The notes: generated from the sequence alone by a model not told the origin. Shown: positions 26,616-36,497, numbered from the stretch's first letter. The stretch is DNA of 64,000 nt from Gracilibacillus oryzae (GCF_009498735.1 NZ_ML762424.1:330441-394440), one strand, 5' to 3'. Numbers and translations are program-made.

Positions 26616-27932
26616 ATGTTAAATCATGATGAAAGTAATGTAAAACAATTAAAGTTAAACAGTAGCGAAAGGGTAGAAACATTGCAAAGGGTAGGGGAAT
26701 TGAAATATCTTCTTCTGGAAGTTCAATGCGGAGAATTTTTGTTTTTGTCAGATGGTAATTGGCTTTATAGAAAAGATAGAGAGGATTTGTCGAACATCAT
26801 CCCTTCTCCTCATTTACTTCTTACTAAGGAAATACTAGGAAAGATAACTAAAAAAAGTGTTGAGAACGTCATCTTTAATATTCAAAGATTATTAAGTTTC
26901 TATAATACTTATATTACACACGAATATTATAAAAAGACTAGTTTCGAGGAATATCTGCAAACAAAAGAGAACTTCGATATATCTTCTATTCTAAAAGGCA
27001 GTGTCCATGGAAGTTTTTTCCACTCATATAGTTTCCACGTTAAAAACGACAACGTTGAATATTCTTATATTTTTGAATGGAATAAAGCCGGAGAAGATAT
27101 TCGTTTTATTTTAAATAATTCAAAGTATGGATATACTGGCTTTTATGCTCTGACAAACTTTCTTTTGAAAGAGTCTTCAAGTATATATGACTATGAAACA
27201 TTCACACGATTTTGCAAAGAGATAAGGAATTTTCAAAATTATTTTTATAATACTATGTCAGAAGGTAATCCCAAGGGAGAATTATATACTTCAATGATTG
27301 AAGTAGAATTACTAAGCCCTCAAAATAGATACAGCATGTCTAATTTAAACAGGAGTCATTATGAAATAAATCCTGCAGTTAAGATTGGAGATATTATTAA
27401 CTACTTTGAATTGGACATTAAAGTAAACGATCAAAAACAATTGGAAAAGTGTATTGATACATCTTATCTATTTGATTTTTTCGCGTCTTATGAATACCTG
27501 GGTAACATTACAGTTTCAGATGTAGAGGCTATCGTTGTTGAGACTATGGAAGATAGACTTCAAGAACCCTTCCAAATACGGAAAGACAGATGCTCATACT
27601 ATAATAACTTTTCCATTAAGATTAAGGATAAAAATATTCAAATAGAGTTTTTGGTTGAATGGAATTGTCTAGAGGGGTGTTACAGGGTTAAGAAAGATTT
27701 ACTTCCATATGAATATTTTCGATCACCACAACTCTTAATTGATTCTATATTGTCTCAAATCCCAACCCCCTATCCATTCATCTGCAACAATAAAATTAAC
27801 GCTCTACTGTCAGATTTATTAAGGACCATTGAAAAATCATCTAACCATGGTATGGATTTAGATAATTTAATTAAAAGAGTAAATAGTGTGGATACACCTA
27901 AGAATATTTATGTCGATAATTTACCTTTTTAA
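26616..27932 (+). CDS. Unknown protein, large family member 3
   Basis: 438 residues, soluble, aromatic and acidic, no signal peptide or known catalytic motif. Close homologue of the 14114 product from end to end and more distant homologue of the 12691 product; ends LPF. Shared motifs include SVENVIFNIQRLL, HSYSFHVKND, FCKEIRNFQ, EVELL, KIGDIINYFELDIKV, EPFQIRKDRCSYYN and EYFRSPQLLIDSIL. ATG at 26616 follows GGGAGG by eight bases. Own promoter and own terminator (27952-27985), about 11 kb from the other two copies, so the family is dispersed as single-gene units. Confidence 0.78.
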   Translation: MLNHDESNVKQLKLNSSERVETLQRVGELKYLLLEVQCGEFLFLSDGNWLYRKDREDLSNIIPSPHLLLTKEILGKITKKSVENVIFNIQRLLSFYNTYITHEYYKKTSFEEYLQTKENFDISSILKGSVHGSFFHSYSFHVKNDNVEYSYIFEWNKAGEDIRFILNNSKYGYTGFYALTNFLLKESSSIYDYETFTRFCKEIRNFQNYFYNTMSEGNPKGELYTSMIEVELLSPQNRYSMSNLNRSHYEINPAVKIGDIINYFELDIKVNDQKQLEKCIDTSYLFDFFASYEYLGNITVSDVEAIVVETMEDRLQEPFQIRKDRCSYYNNFSIKIKDKNIQIEFLVEWNCLEGCYRVKKDLLPYEYFRSPQLLIDSILSQIPTPYPFICNNKINALLSDLLRTIEKSSNHGMDLDNLIKRVNSVDTPKNIYVDNLPF

Positions 27933-27951
27933 TATACACGTTATATTAAGT

Positions 27952-27985
27952 AAATAACCCCTCTGCTATGGCTAAGGGGTTATTT
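27952..27985 (+). terminator. Intrinsic terminator of the 26616 gene
   Basis: AAATAACCCC / GGGGTTATTT stem followed by GGTGCTTG; convergent partner cadD has its own hairpin. Confidence 0.8.
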
Positions 27986-28091
27986 GGTGCTTGAATATAA
28001 GGTTGTTTATTTAAATCAAAATACATTCAAAGTTAATAGATTAGTGTATTCATGGAATTATTTCAGAGGATGAATGTTTACTCTAAATATC

Positions 28092-28123
28092 AAAGTCCCT
28101 ACTGTTAACCAGAGGGACTTTTG
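28092..28123 (-). terminator. Intrinsic terminator of cadD
   Basis: AAAGTCCCT / AGGGACTTT stem close to the cadD stop. Confidence 0.75.
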
Positions 28124-28131
28124 AAAAATTT

Positions 28132-28794
28132 TTAATCCACTAAACTCCAAAGGGCACGTAAAGTTTCGTTCTCTACCATAATGTATATTCCTAATCCTAT
28201 AAACACAATTGGAATAATCCATCGGCCGTATTTCTCAAGTGTTTCAGAAACATATTTGAACCTCGCCAGACGATAGCCAATTAAACACCAAACAGCAACC
28301 ATTATAAAGAAAGTAACAACTGTAATTATCAGTTGGCTGTTATTTAAGGTAGAAAAGAATGGAACATAAATTCCAATATTGTCTCCGCCATTGGCGAATG
28401 TGATAAAGGCTACACTTAAATAGAACTTATTAAATTTGTTTAAGCTGGAAAGAATGTTACCTTCATCCTCATCTTCACCCTTTATAAAGAGTTTTACTCC
28501 TAGATAAATCGGTATTAACCCTAGCAAACCTACCCACTGATCAGGAATGAGTGTTACTCCAAATGTTGCTAAGAGACTGATTAAAACTAAAAGTGCAAAA
28601 CCAAGATATTGGCCAATGACTATATCTCTTGGAAAAATACGGTTTCCTTTCGATTCCATGCTAACTACTCCGCTGTTACTCGTTTGAGCTTGTGACCTTG
28701 CCTGAGAGAACAGCAACATCAAGACAAAAATATCATCGACATTGGTTACTATAAAAGAACCTAAAGCAGAGAGAATGGTTAAAATTAAATTCAT
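28132..28794 (-). CDS. cadD: CadD-family cadmium resistance transporter
   Basis: 220 residues with five to six transmembrane helices. FIVTNVDDIFVLMLLFSQ near the N-terminus and FANGGDNIGIYVPFF in the middle are the paired Asp-containing signatures of the CadD/LysE-like family that confers cadmium resistance in staphylococci and other Firmicutes. A polar insert (residues ~35-52, QAQTSNSGVVSMESKG) is longer than I expect. Single gene with its own terminator, adjacent to the lpd-like gene and cadA. Export of Cd(II) is inferred from family membership. Confidence 0.88.
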   Translation of the reverse strand: MNLILTILSALGSFIVTNVDDIFVLMLLFSQARSQAQTSNSGVVSMESKGNRIFPRDIVIGQYLGFALLVLISLLATFGVTLIPDQWVGLLGLIPIYLGVKLFIKGEDEDEGNILSSLNKFNKFYLSVAFITFANGGDNIGIYVPFFSTLNNSQLIITVVTFFIMVAVWCLIGYRLARFKYVSETLEKYGRWIIPIVFIGLGIYIMVENETLRALWSLVD

Positions 28795-28982
28795 TTATAT
28801 CAACTCCTTCATCGTTCATAAACAGTTAGAAAAACGATTGGATATATTTCATAATTTATATTAACCCAGTTCATTAGAGATTCATGAATAGTGATTAAAC
28901 CATACCATCCGGAATTTTATACAGTAATGCACCCATCAATACAAAATGTGCATGAATCTCCATCCTTTAATAAAAAATTCAA

Positions 28983-29004
28983 CCTGCACTATAAAAAGTG
29001 CAGG
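28983..29004 (-). terminator. Intrinsic terminator of the lpd-like gene
   Basis: CCTGCACT-N6-AGTGCAGG; on the minus strand it is followed by TTGAATTTTTT. Confidence 0.75.
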
Positions 29005-29018
29005 TCTGCCTGCATTCA

Positions 29019-30440
29019 TTATTGTTTTTTATTCAACATATGTATAGCATGTCCCATCACACCTTCTGCTGCCTCCATAAGTGGCTCCGGTAAGGTTGGA
29101 TGAGCATGAATCGTGAGGCTAAGATCTTCCGCATTTGCCCCAGCCTCAATCGCAAAAACGGCCTCTGCAATCAGAGAGGATACCTCCGGCCCTACCATCT
29201 GTACTCCTAACACTCTTTTCGTATTCTTTTCGGCTACAACTTGTACAAAGCCATCTGCATCCGAGACAGATAACGCCCTAGCATTTGCTTGGAATGGAAA
29301 ACGACTGGATACTGTTTCGTATCCTTTTTCCTTTGCTTCCTTCTCTGTTAAACCTGTATAGGCTACTTCAGGATCGCTGAAAATAACAAAAGGCATCGCT
29401 TGAAAATCAATCACACTGTTTTGACCGCTGATCACTTCTGCTGCTATCTTCGCTTCATAACTAGCTTTATGAGCAAGGAGGTCACCACCAGCACAATCCC
29501 CTATTGCATAAACATGGTCAACGTTTGTTTGACATTTGTTATTTATCTTAATAAAACCTCGGTCGTCTAACTCTACTCCGATATTTTCCAGACCGATTTT
29601 TCCTGTGTTTGGTTTTCTCCCAATAGAAACTAAGCAATAATCACCTTGAATATTTTCTTCCTTTCCATCAACTTGAACATGAACGTTAACTTCATCCCCT
29701 GTATTTTCCCCACCTTGAACTAGCGCATCTGTTATAACAGTGACTCCAAGTTCCTTTAAATGACGTTTTACCGTTTTTGTTAGGATAGGATCCGTCCCAG
29801 ACAAAATTGTATCCGATCCCTCAAGGATGGTCACTTTTGCCCCAAACTTTGCATAAGCAGTACCTAACTCTAATCCGATATAACCACCACCTACCACAAC
29901 TAAATGATTGGGTACCTCCTGTAGTTGCAATGCCTCGGTTGAAGAGATAATTCTTTTTTGATCAAATGGCATACTTTTTAACTCGACTGGCAAAGAACCT
30001 ATTGCAAGAATTAAATCTTTGTAAGAAAAAATTTGTTCTTCATTCTCTATTTTTATTTTTGCAATATGTGCTTCAGTGAGATAGGCTTCCCCATTGATGA
30101 CCTCTACACCATTTCCTTTTAACAAGGTGCGAATCCCATTTGTTAGCTTGTTAACGATTCCATCCTTCCACTTCACTACTTCTGGCATATCTATTTCAAT
30201 ATCTCCCGACACCTTGATGCCCATTGCATTGGCATGTTTAATATGTTTGACTCGTTCAGATGCACTAATTAGTGCCTTTGATGGTATACAGCCGCGATTG
30301 AGACAAACCCCTCCTAGCTCGGCCTTATCAACCAAGACCACTTTTTTTCCTAATTGAGCAGCACGTATAGCCGCCACATAACCTCCGGACCCTGCTCCTA
30401 TCACTAATAGATCTACATCTTTTTTCCCTTCCCTGGTCAT
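29019..30440 (-). CDS. lpdA: Dihydrolipoyl dehydrogenase-like flavoprotein
   Basis: 473 residues, complete pyridine-nucleotide disulfide oxidoreductase. FAD-binding GAGSGGYVAAIRAAQLG (~15-31), redox disulfide GGVCLNRGCIPSK (~42-54), NAD-binding VVGGGYIGLELG (~181-192), the second FAD motif YAIGDCAGGDLLAHKA, and the C-terminal catalytic HAHPTLPE. It has no mercuric-reductase HMA domain or terminal Cys pair. There are no E1/E2 genes near, so it is not part of a pyruvate dehydrogenase operon; its place between cadD and cadA suggests a metal or thiol stress role, which is inference. Confidence 0.9.
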   Translation of the reverse strand: MTREGKKDVDLLVIGAGSGGYVAAIRAAQLGKKVVLVDKAELGGVCLNRGCIPSKALISASERVKHIKHANAMGIKVSGDIEIDMPEVVKWKDGIVNKLTNGIRTLLKGNGVEVINGEAYLTEAHIAKIKIENEEQIFSYKDLILAIGSLPVELKSMPFDQKRIISSTEALQLQEVPNHLVVVGGGYIGLELGTAYAKFGAKVTILEGSDTILSGTDPILTKTVKRHLKELGVTVITDALVQGGENTGDEVNVHVQVDGKEENIQGDYCLVSIGRKPNTGKIGLENIGVELDDRGFIKINNKCQTNVDHVYAIGDCAGGDLLAHKASYEAKIAAEVISGQNSVIDFQAMPFVIFSDPEVAYTGLTEKEAKEKGYETVSSRFPFQANARALSVSDADGFVQVVAEKNTKRVLGVQMVGPEVSSLIAEAVFAIEAGANAEDLSLTIHAHPTLPEPLMEAAEGVMGHAIHMLNKKQ

Positions 30441-30607
30441 TCTAGTTTCCTCCTTTGATGAGTAAAAAATAATTACTACTATTTACACTTAAGAATATGG
30501 TTGTGCAATATATAACTAATACAAATAACTTTTTTCTTACTTTAACCTATTTTTCTTCACTTATTAGACTAAACTCGACATTTAAAAAAATTAACCTATA
30601 TTTGATG

Positions 30608-30644
30608 AAAAGGGCTTTCCAAATTATAAACGGAAAGCCCTTTT
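30608..30644 (-). terminator. Intrinsic terminator of cadA (first copy)
   Basis: AAAAGGGCTTTCC / GGAAAGCCCTTTT, 13-bp stem. Confidence 0.9.
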
Positions 30645-30648
30645 ACTT

Positions 30649-33057
30649 TTACTCTTTCACTCGCATAAGTCGTAAACCATTCAACGCTACAAGAAGGGTT
30701 GCCCCCATATCTGAAACGATAGCAATCCACAGTGTTAACCAACCAGGGATAACCAAAAGCAAAGCAATCAATTTAATTGCAATAGCAAAAGTAATGTTTG
30801 ACTTAATTATATTTAGTGCTTTACGACTAAGTTTTACAGTAAAAGGAAGTTTTGTTAAATCGTCCCCCATTAGAGCAACGTCTGCCGTTTCTAGTGCTGT
30901 ATCAGTGCCAGCACCCCCCATTGCTATTCCAACAGTAGAAGCAGCTAATGCAGGGGCATCATTGACACCATCTCCAACCATGGCTACATTGCTGTATTGA
31001 GATCTAAATTGTTTAATATAATCTAATTTATCTTGTGGCATCAGTTCAGCCTGAACATCCGATACTCCGACATGACTACCAATCGCATGCGCAGTACCTT
31101 TGTTATCACCTGTAAGCATAATAGTATTTTTGATGCCAAGTTGATGTAGTTTTTGAATGACTTCTTTACTTGATTCACGTACTTCATCTGCTACTGCAAT
31201 AATAGCTAGTATTTCTTTGTCAGTTCCAAAGACCATAGCAGTTTTCCCTTGATTTTGAAGTGCTGTAACTTTTTCCTCTAAATTATTATCAAAACTAGAG
31301 TTTGACAGTTCCTTAAATAGTTTTGGACTTCCAATATAATAGGTTTTTCCGTCCACTGTACCCTTAATTCCTTTTCCCGTAATGGAGGAGAAGTCATCTA
31401 CCACAACATCTGAATAAGAAATATTCGCCTCTTCTGCTCTTTTCATGATTGCTGATGCAAGAGGGTGCTGAGAACGATACTCTAATGCAGTAATGATGGA
31501 TAGCATTTCATTTTCATCTATCTGTTTGTTTAACACGTTAAAATCAGTTACAACAGGAACTCCTTTTGTTAGTGTACCCGTTTTATCAAATGCTATGGCT
31601 TTTAAGGCACCCATTTCTTCTAAATAAACGCCACCTTTTATAAGGACACCTTTTTTCGCTGCATTCCCGATAGCCGATACAATCGAAATCGGAGTGGAAA
31701 TAACCAACGCACAAGGACAGCCTACAACTAAAACAGCTAAACCTTGATAAACCCATGATTCCCAACTACCACCAAAGAATAATGGCGGGACTACCGCAAC
31801 TAACGCAGCAATAATCATAATGATTGGTGTATAATACTTCGCGAATTTTTCAACAAACGCTTGGGATGGCGCGCGTTCTCCCTGTGCTTCCTCTACAAGA
31901 TGAATAATTTTTGAAATGGTTGTATCTTCTACTAATTTAGTTATTTCTACTTCAAGTAATCCTTCTTCATTTATAGTACCTGCAAATACTTCATCGTCAG
32001 TCGTTTTTTCAACAGGGACTGACTCACCTGTAATGGCTGCTTGATTCACAGCAGAGTACCCACTTACAACCACACCGTCCATGGCAATCTTTTGACCAGG
32101 TTTGACAATCATAATATCTCTAACCGCAATATCATCTACATGGATCATCATTTCTTGACCATTTCGTCTAACAAGTGCCTCTTTAGGTGCAATGTCCATT
32201 AATGAACGAATCGATTGTCTTGCCTTATCCATAGAGAAACGTTCTAGAGCTTCACTTATCGCAAAGAGTATGACAACAATAGAAACTTCTGCCCATTCAC
32301 CTATAATGGCACCACCTATAACAGCCACTGTCATAAGTGTTTTCATGTCAAATTCAAAGCGCAACAAGTTTTGGAAACCGACTTTAAAGAGCGATAATCC
32401 CCCGATTAACATCGATGCTACAAATAATAATGTAGTAACAATGTTCTCATCCCCATTTACAAATGATGAAAGGTATCCGAAAACAATCAATAAGGTCGAA
32501 TAGAGTAAAGTACTGTGCTTTTTATAAAATGGCACTTTTTCTTCTTTTTCAACCTCTTTCTCCTCTTTAACCTCTTGTGTGGCTTGACGTACAGGTTTTT
32601 CCGGAGCCACTTTAAGGTTCTCGAAAGCACCTGCATCTTCTAATTCTTCAATCGTTGCTTCACCGTATACAGAAATTTTAGATGCTCCAAAATTCACTTT
32701 TGCATCCTCCACACTCGGAATTTTTTTAACATTTCTTTCAAACTTCCCTGCACAGTTTGCGCATGAAAACCCTTCAACACGATATATATTTTTGTCTTTT
32801 TTAGCCTCTTGCGGAGCCTGCCGCCTAGGTTTTTCTGGAGCCACTTTAAGGTTCTCAAAGGCACCTGCTTTTTCTAATTCTTCAACCGTTGCTTCTCCGT
32901 AAACGGAAATTTTGGATGCTCCAAAATTTACTTTTGCATCCTCTACTCCCGGAATTTTTTTAACATTTTTTTCAAATTTACCTGCACAGTTTGCGCATGA
33001 AAATCCATCAACACGATAGACATATTTCTCCTCTAATGGCTTCGTTGCTTCACTCAT
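30649..33057 (-). CDS. cadA: Cadmium/zinc/lead-exporting P1B ATPase CadA with two near-identical HMA domains
   Basis: 802 residues. Two HMA-type domains (residues ~10-80 and ~90-160), each with [12 protein letters not shown] and followed by the same [16 protein letters not shown] and [10 protein letters not shown] segments, indicate a recent internal tandem duplication. Then ATPase core: TGESVP, membrane metal site [12 protein letters not shown] (CPC near 447), DKTGTLTKG (near 493), [11 protein letters not shown]1B-2 type, exporting Cd, Zn and Pb. Monocistronic; two ArsR-type palindromes upstream (33144-33159, 33199-33214) match the CadC site at the cadC gene, so CadC repression is likely. 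Confidence 0.95.
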   Translation of the reverse strand: MSEATKPLEEKYVYRVDGFSCANCAGKFEKNVKKIPGVEDAKVNFGASKISVYGEATVEELEKAGAFENLKVAPEKPRRQAPQEAKKDKNIYRVEGFSCANCAGKFERNVKKIPSVEDAKVNFGASKISVYGEATIEELEDAGAFENLKVAPEKPVRQATQEVKEEKEVEKEEKVPFYKKHSTLLYSTLLIVFGYLSSFVNGDENIVTTLLFVASMLIGGLSLFKVGFQNLLRFEFDMKTLMTVAVIGGAIIGEWAEVSIVVILFAISEALERFSMDKARQSIRSLMDIAPKEALVRRNGQEMMIHVDDIAVRDIMIVKPGQKIAMDGVVVSGYSAVNQAAITGESVPVEKTTDDEVFAGTINEEGLLEVEITKLVEDTTISKIIHLVEEAQGERAPSQAFVEKFAKYYTPIIMIIAALVAVVPPLFFGGSWESWVYQGLAVLVVGCPCALVISTPISIVSAIGNAAKKGVLIKGGVYLEEMGALKAIAFDKTGTLTKGVPVVTDFNVLNKQIDENEMLSIITALEYRSQHPLASAIMKRAEEANISYSDVVVDDFSSITGKGIKGTVDGKTYYIGSPKLFKELSNSSFDNNLEEKVTALQNQGKTAMVFGTDKEILAIIAVADEVRESSKEVIQKLHQLGIKNTIMLTGDNKGTAHAIGSHVGVSDVQAELMPQDKLDYIKQFRSQYSNVAMVGDGVNDAPALAASTVGIAMGGAGTDTALETADVALMGDDLTKLPFTVKLSRKALNIIKSNITFAIAIKLIALLLVIPGWLTLWIAIVSDMGATLLVALNGLRLMRVKE

Positions 33058-33143
33058 ATTTAATAACCTCCTTCTTAATTAACCATATCTTTTATCAATC
33101 AATGCATGTGGAATTCCTATTTTCTTGACCACCTCTCATTATG

Positions 33144-33159
33144 ATATTCATTTGAATAT
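33144..33159. promoter_or_regulatory. Palindrome upstream of cadA
   Basis: ATATTC-ATTT-GAATAT, perfect 6-4-6 inverted repeat, 87 bp upstream of the cadA start; ArsR/SmtB-type operator by form. Confidence 0.55.
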
Positions 33160-33198
33160 TACGTTATGTTGCTATTATATATCCACACATATAGATAG

Positions 33199-33214
33199 TC
33201 AAATGATTATTTGA
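33199..33214. promoter_or_regulatory. Putative CadC operator of cadA
   Basis: TCAAAT-GATT-ATTTGA, perfect 6-4-6 inverted repeat, nearly identical to TCAAAT-TATT-ATTTGT at the cadC promoter (34755-34770) and similar to the known staphylococcal cad operator. Confidence 0.65.
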
Positions 33215-33303
33215 TTGTATTTTAAATTTTTTTGCTAAGACTAAACTCAACTTTTCTGTTTAATTTCCTCAACTTATTATTCAAGGCTATTCCTTTAATA
33301 TTT

Positions 33304-34060
33304 TCATTCCAACCCAACAACTCCTATGATCCAAGAAGCTATATAGAAAACGGCTACACCAAGCAAAACGTAAAGACCAGTTTTTCGATTTTCAGATTGA
33401 TTAACAACTGGAAGTAAGTCCGTTGCCGCAACATATAGAAAAACACCTGCTGAAAAGGACAAAGCAATTCTTGCAAAAGAATCACCAAGTACTTCAGCTG
33501 CAAATCCTGTGTCACTAAGTAGCCATACTAAAGCTCCTCCAAATATAGTAGCCAAAGCCAGTACTGCAGAGGCAATAAACGCCTTTTTCCTGTCATAAAA
33601 TGCTGCAAGAACAATCGAAGAAATGGTTAAGCCATCTGGTATTTTATGAAGTAATACAGCAACAAACACAAGGAACCCTAATTCACTGCTTACTTCGAAT
33701 CCCGCAACAATGGAGACCCCATCAAAGAAACTATGAATGGTCATTCCGATGAAGGCACCTAAACCGCCCGTTTTTTTACTGAGTTTATCCTCATGTGTTT
33801 CAAAATGAGTTATGAGGATTCTTTGAAAAGCAAATAATACTAAAAATCCTGTTAATATATAAATTCCATTTTCAGGTGAATTTTCTAATCCTTCTGGCAT
33901 TAGATCAAGAATACCTATGGATAAAAGAAAACCTGCACTAAAAAGCCATTAAATATGTAAGAGCTTTGGGGGACCATTCTTTTCTCAGGACAATAAGTAC
34001 CCCAAAAAGATTGGCTGTACTTATGAGTAACACAAGAGATACTACAGTCCATGAGAACAT
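33304..34060 (-). pseudogene. ZIP-family metal transporter gene with one-base frameshift
   Basis: From ATG 34060 (AAGGAG eight bases before) 40 codons read MFSWTVVSLV...LTYLMAF and then hit TAG. Removing one base in the five-A run at 33940-33944 (plus strand) restores SAGFLLSIGILDLMPEGLE and joins the remaining 198-codon frame, giving about 251 residues, the ZIP family size, with MTIHSFFDGVSIVAG and LLHKIPDGL metal-site helices. So the break is a single insertion in a homopolymer: a real mutation, a sequencing error, or phase-variable slippage. ZIP proteins usually import divalent metals. Located between cadA and cadC. Confidence 0.8.
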
Positions 34061-34140
34061 TACAAACTCTCCTTACTTTGATTCATTCCATTTCACAAAT
34101 AATTCGGACCATCAGGTGACAATTCAGAGAAAAAACAAAA

Positions 34141-34170
34141 TTTAAGCCCCAGTGGATACCAGGGCTTAAA
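34141..34170 (-). terminator. Intrinsic terminator downstream of cadC
   Basis: TTTAAGCCC / GGGCTTAAA stem; on the minus strand followed by TTTTGTTTTTTC. Confidence 0.75.
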
Positions 34171-34314
34171 TCTCCTTAGATAATCATTTATCTGCTGGTC
34201 TTTTCTTAGGTGATTTTTATGGTTTACTTTTGAGTAACTGCATTCCATCATGTAAAGTGGAGGACTGTGTTGTTTGTAACATTTTAAACAGATTTTTACC
34301 AACACTCATTACAT

Positions 34315-34716
34315 TTACTTCTTTTCCTTCAACTGTAGTGCTTCTTGCATAAGGTGATGCACATGATTACTTACCAGCCTATAAAAAACCATCTTCCCTT
34401 TTTTACGGTACTCGGCGATCCCCATATTACGTAACATACGTAGGTGGTGTGAAGCAGTAGCATTTGTTGAACCAATAATCGTTGCTACGTCACAGACACA
34501 CATTTCATCTTCTTGCGTAAGTGCATAAACAATTTTCAATCGTGTATCATCCGCAAAAACTTTAAATAATTGTGACAAGCCATCCGTTTGACCGACTTCC
34601 TGCTGACGGCGCTCAACCTTTTCGGGGTCATATATAAATGTCTCACAAGCATCTTTCCCCCCTGATTTTACACCATCTAAATCATTTTCTTTTTTATTTA
34701 TGGAAGTAATACTCAA
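34315..34716 (-). CDS. cadC: ArsR-family metal-responsive repressor CadC
   Basis: 133 residues. N-terminal extension with Cys (KDACETFIYDPE), HTH region with EMCVCDVATIIG carrying the Cys-x-Cys of the CadC metal site and ATASHHLRMLRNMGIAEY recognition helix, then KMVFYRLVSNHVHHLMQ. This combination (N-terminal Cys plus CVC) is that of CadC, sensing Cd/Pb/Bi. Start TTG at 34716 is chosen for GGAGG seven bases upstream. It stands 1.3 kb from cadA instead of next to it, separated by the ZIP gene. Operators at its own promoter and before cadA. Confidence 0.9.
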   Translation of the reverse strand: MSITSINKKENDLDGVKSGGKDACETFIYDPEKVERRQQEVGQTDGLSQLFKVFADDTRLKIVYALTQEDEMCVCDVATIIGSTNATASHHLRMLRNMGIAEYRKKGKMVFYRLVSNHVHHLMQEALQLKEKK

Positions 34717-34754
34717 AACAAGCCCTCCTCTGTAAATATTGTATACAATGACAT

Positions 34755-34770
34755 TCAAATTATTATTTGT
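34755..34770. promoter_or_regulatory. Putative CadC operator of cadC
   Basis: TCAAAT-TATT-ATTTGT, 6-4-6 near-palindrome 38 bp upstream of the cadC TTG start; matches the cadA site at 33199-33214. Confidence 0.6.
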
Positions 34771-35010
34771 TTATATATTAGTATAAATTCTATAACGTTT
34801 TATTGCAACAATAAAATATACATTTGTGTGTTACATCGTTAACATAGTCTAAAAAGTATGATCATGAACGTAAATAATCAGCCACGTTTTTAATAGGTGA
34901 AATAATTTTGAAATATTATTTAACAGCTAATTCCCAAGGTTGATATTTAATATATCTTGTCGAGTGAGATTGGATTTTTGTGGACATTAAAATAGACTTT
35001 TAATAGTTAG
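34771..35010. other. Non-coding stretch with an orphan copy of the lspA promoter region
   Basis: No gene. It contains at 34809-34837 a 29-base stretch that matches 27 of 29 bases of 36741-36769 before lspA, in the same orientation, but here no plus-strand gene follows. Confidence 0.55.
34809..34837 (+). repeat. 29-base repeat, copy 1 (orphan)
   Basis: CAATAAAATATACATTTGTG followed by TGTTACATC; 27/29 identical to 36741-36769. Probably a duplicated promoter/operator segment. Confidence 0.7.
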
Positions 35011-35054
35011 AAGAAAAAGCATCTACCTCTAATAAAGGCAAATGCTATTTCTTC
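35011..35054 (-). terminator. Imperfect terminator of the aldehyde dehydrogenase gene
   Basis: Minus strand AGCATTTGCC / GGTAGATGCT with mismatches, followed by TTTTTCTTC. Confidence 0.6.
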
Positions 35055-36497
35055 TTAAACACTAAGTGATATATATTTCACTTCTAAATATTCCTCAATG
35101 CCTTCTTGCCCGCCTTCACGCCCAAAACCACTTTGTTTGATACCACCAAATGGTGCTTGTGCCGCTGATGGAATCCCATCATTCCATCCAACAATTCCGT
35201 ATTCAAGTCCCTCCGAGATACGGGTACCCCTTGATACGTTTTGTGTAAAGAAATAAGCTGCGAGACCAAATGGTGTATCGTTAGCTGCTTTTACTGCCTC
35301 ATTATCATAGTCATATTTTGCAATGGGAAGAATTGGTCCAAAGGTCTCTTCATTCATGATAATCATGTCATGATTGGAGTCGGCTATTATAGTTGGCATA
35401 TAGAAGTAGGTATCTTTTTCTGTATTTGCTTGCCCTTCACCACCAGTGGTTACCCTTGCTCCTTTTTCCTGAGCATCCTGTACGTGGCGTCCTACTTTTT
35501 CAAAGCCCTCCTTATTGATTAAGGGACCGACATCAATACCATCTTCCAATCCGTTACCAACGTTAAGCTTCTCAACTTCGGCAGTCATGCGTCTAACAAG
35601 TTCGTCGTAAATACCTGATTGAGCATAAACGCGGTTAGCCGCTATACAAGTCTGTCCGCTATTTCTAAACTTAGCGGCCATTAACATTTCAACGGTTTGA
35701 TCGAGATCTGCATCATCACATACTATTACTGGTGCATGCCCGCCAAGTTCAAGGGAAAGTTTCATGACTTGCTCGGCACCCTGTTTCATTAACAACTTAC
35801 CGACAGGCGTTGAACCGGTGAATGTCAATTTACGTACGCGCATATCAGACATAACCGTTTCTGAGAATTTTTCTGGATTTCCATTTACGACATTGATAAC
35901 CCCCTTCGGAATACCTGCTTCTTCGGCTAATTCTGCTAGTTTCATACACGTTAAAGGTGTTTCCTCGGGTGGCTTTACGATGAACGTACAACCTGCAGCT
36001 AGAGCTGGGCCAAGTTTCCTTGTAATCATAGCTGCTGGAAAGTTCCATGGTGTAATTGCCGCAACAACGCCAACAGATTGTTTAATTACCTTAATACGAT
36101 GGTTTTCCCTCTTACCAGGAATCATACGCCCATAGATTCGCTTACCTTCCTCGGCATACCACTCTATAAACGATGCTGCATATTGTACCTCACCTTTAGA
36201 TTCTTTTAATGGCTTGCCATTTTCTTTTGTCATGATTTCGGCGATCTCATTTTCATGCGTCATGATGAGATCAAAATATTTTCTTAGCACATCGCTACGA
36301 TCTGCTGCTGACTTCTTGGACCATTTAGGAAGCGCTTGAGACGCTGCTTCAATTGCTTGTTTGGCATGTTCTTCATCAGCGTCAGGGACCGATCCGATGT
36401 ATTCTCCTGTTGCGGGGTTGAATACTTTAATCTTTTTATAACTGTCACCAACCCATTCCCCATTAATATAGTTTAAATAGTCAAGTTGTTCTGCCAT
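35055..36497 (-). CDS. gabD: NAD(P)-dependent succinate-semialdehyde dehydrogenase-like aldehyde dehydrogenase
   Basis: 480 residues, full-length aldehyde dehydrogenase oxidising an aldehyde to its acid. ITPWNFPAAMITRK cofactor/substrate segment (~145), catalytic Glu in ELGGHAPVIV (~250) and catalytic Cys in RNSGQTCIAANR (~284), FGPILPI and the C-terminal FGGIKQSGFGREGG as in GabD. ATG at 36497 follows AAAGGAGGGG. Monocistronic. No GABA transaminase or metal motif near; its presence in a metal island may be cargo or detoxification of carbonyls formed under stress. Substrate not certain. Confidence 0.88.
   Translation of the reverse strand: MAEQLDYLNYINGEWVGDSYKKIKVFNPATGEYIGSVPDADEEHAKQAIEAASQALPKWSKKSAADRSDVLRKYFDLIMTHENEIAEIMTKENGKPLKESKGEVQYAASFIEWYAEEGKRIYGRMIPGKRENHRIKVIKQSVGVVAAITPWNFPAAMITRKLGPALAAGCTFIVKPPEETPLTCMKLAELAEEAGIPKGVINVVNGNPEKFSETVMSDMRVRKLTFTGSTPVGKLLMKQGAEQVMKLSLELGGHAPVIVCDDADLDQTVEMLMAAKFRNSGQTCIAANRVYAQSGIYDELVRRMTAEVEKLNVGNGLEDGIDVGPLINKEGFEKVGRHVQDAQEKGARVTTGGEGQANTEKDTYFYMPTIIADSNHDMIIMNEETFGPILPIAKYDYDNEAVKAANDTPFGLAAYFFTQNVSRGTRISEGLEYGIVGWNDGIPSAAQAPFGGIKQSGFGREGGQEGIEEYLEVKYISLSV

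Noticed and set aside
34093-34305. 70-codon minus-strand ORF after cadC
   Set aside because: It contains the cadC terminator hairpin and has no ribosome site.
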